From: Chloroflexota bacterium
GTDB lineage: Bacteria; Chloroflexota; Anaerolineae; DTPP01
DNA: 7,424 nucleotides
NCBI GenBank assembly: GCA_012514615.1
Contig: JAAYZY010000431.1
Coordinates: 1 to 7,424 of the forward strand
Direction of reading: 5' to 3'
Shown here: in pieces, positions 6,747-7,424 of the stretch
How the letters are laid out: each line of letters starts with the position of its first letter
Numbering within the stretch: the first letter of the stretch is position 1
The notes under the pieces: generated by a model
The model's database searches: none
Seen by the model: only the letters and a program-made list of their open reading frames with translations
What the model was told of the DNA's origin: nothing
Position numbers and translations under genes: made by a program

Positions 6747-6750
6747 CTCC
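6747..6750 (-). promoter_or_regulatory. Ribosome binding site of topA
   Basis: On the minus strand GGAG, continuing as GGAGAAAGG, lies 6 nt before the ATG at 6740. It sits in the 20-bp gap after manC and uses the bases of the alternative upstream TTG, which favours the ATG. Confidence 0.65.
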
Positions 6751-6760
6751 AACGGTACTA

Positions 6761-7424
6761 CTATAGATACTGCGTCTTCCCTTGCGTTTTCAGCAGGTCC
6801 ACCAACAGGCGCACGTCTTGGGCGCGCTCCCGCGGGCAGACCAGGATCACGTCTTCGGTTTCCACCACCACCATGTCCCGTAGGCCCAGGGTGGCGATCA
6901 TCTTGCCGCGGCCGTAGATGAGCGAGCCGGTGGTGTCGATGCCCACATGGTCGGCGCGCACCACCACGTTTCCGTCTGCGGTGTGAGGCAGGATGTCGGC
7001 CAGGGCGGCCCAGCTGCCCACGTCGTCCCAGCCTACGTCCAAGGGCAGCATCCGCACCTGAGCCGACCGCTCCATGATGCCCACATCGATGGTCACCGGC
7101 TGGATCTGGGCCCAGGTCTGCTTCAGGGTCCGATCTGCGGCCGGACCGCCCAGCGCGGCGTCGATCTGCATCAACTGGGCGTGCAGCTCCGGGAGCAAGG
7201 TTCTGATCTCCTGGAGGATGGTGGAGACCTTCCAGATGAAGATGCCGCTGTTCCAGTAGTAGTCGCCGCTCTGGACGTACTGTTGCGCAGTGGCGGCCTG
7301 GGGCTTCTCCACGAAACGGCGCACGCGGTAGACCGGCTGCCCGTGGATCGTCTGCACCTGCTCGCCTCGCTGGATGTAGCCGAAGCCGGTGGCAGGCTCT
7401 GTGGGCTGGATGCCCAGGGTGACC
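6761..7424 (-). CDS. manC: Mannose-1-phosphate guanylyltransferase, C-terminal part (5' end beyond window)
   Basis: The reading frame is open to the right edge, so the N-terminal nucleotide-binding portion is missing; about 221 codons are present. The enzyme joins mannose-1-phosphate and GTP to GDP-mannose, the donor for mannosylated glycans and precursor of GDP-fucose and GDP-rhamnose. Family motifs, in order, are VTLGIQPTEPATGFGYIQRG at the edge, RRFVEKP (the conserved FxEKP), DYYWNSGIFIWK, VTIDVGIMERS, and DVGWDDVGSWAAL. The protein ends with VVVETEDVILVCPRERAQDV and about 16 more residues. It stops there without the fused mannose-6-phosphate isomerase cupin domain of long type II enzymes, so it is the single-function form. 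The internal GTG at 7357 is not the start, because the conserved sequence continues upstream of it. topA follows after 20 bp. Confidence 0.93.
   Translation of the reverse strand, partial: VTLGIQPTEPATGFGYIQRGEQVQTIHGQPVYRVRRFVEKPQAATAQQYVQSGDYYWNSGIFIWKVSTILQEIRTLLPELHAQLMQIDAALGGPAADRTLKQTWAQIQPVTIDVGIMERSAQVRMLPLDVGWDDVGSWAALADILPHTADGNVVVRADHVGIDTTGSLIYGRGKMIATLGLRDMVVVETEDVILVCPRERAQDVRLLVDLLKTQGKTQYL

Noticed and set aside
6741..6752. TTG at 6752 as start of topA
   Set aside because: It would add only four residues and would remove the GGAG that is correctly spaced for the ATG at 6740.
6760..6765. TATAGT on the minus strand at the end of manC as a topA promoter
   Set aside because: No acceptable -35 box lies 16-18 bp upstream and the hexamer overlaps the manC stop, so it is more likely chance.
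5712..6917. Plus-strand open frame of about 401 codons opposite topA and manC
   Set aside because: It spans two clear minus-strand genes and their junction, has no family motif, and has the composition of an antisense shadow.

Overview
The window is a 7.4 kb piece of GC-rich bacterial chromosome with six recognisable genes, two of them cut by the window edges, plus one gene for an unrecognised membrane protein. The high-GC codon choice, the gene set and the style of the unknown protein suggest an uncultured-type bacterium of the Chloroflexota (Anaerolineae-like). That assignment is recalled resemblance and not proof. There are no tRNA or rRNA genes, CRISPR repeats, transposases, phage genes or obvious foreign DNA.

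Layout. Left edge, minus strand: a YhhQ-type queuosine-precursor transporter gene is followed after 28 bp by the start of a GTPase gene, most likely era, which runs off the window. Divergent from them on the plus strand is a dGTPase-like HD phosphohydrolase gene (dgt) with a perfect TATAAT and a strong ribosome binding site. The queT-type and dgt genes share a 207-bp intergenic region holding both promoters and a set of concentric inverted repeats. dgt converges on the minus-strand unknown gene, with a 10-bp-stem hairpin between the two. The unknown gene encodes a 343-residue protein with two membrane helices and has its own good promoter.

Right half, minus strand: the 3' part of a mannose-1-phosphate guanylyltransferase gene (manC), then topA for DNA topoisomerase I, then an M24-family Xaa-Pro peptidase gene. 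These are packed with 20-bp and overlapping junctions, so they look like one transcription unit. The peptidase gene appears to start at a TTG codon that overlaps the topA stop codon, so translational coupling is likely.

The genes are mostly housekeeping: GDP-mannose supply, DNA supercoiling, peptide turnover, dNTP pool control, tRNA modification precursor uptake and ribosome assembly. I see no convincing new multi-gene system. The best candidates for a second look are the unknown membrane protein and the structured divergent promoter region.
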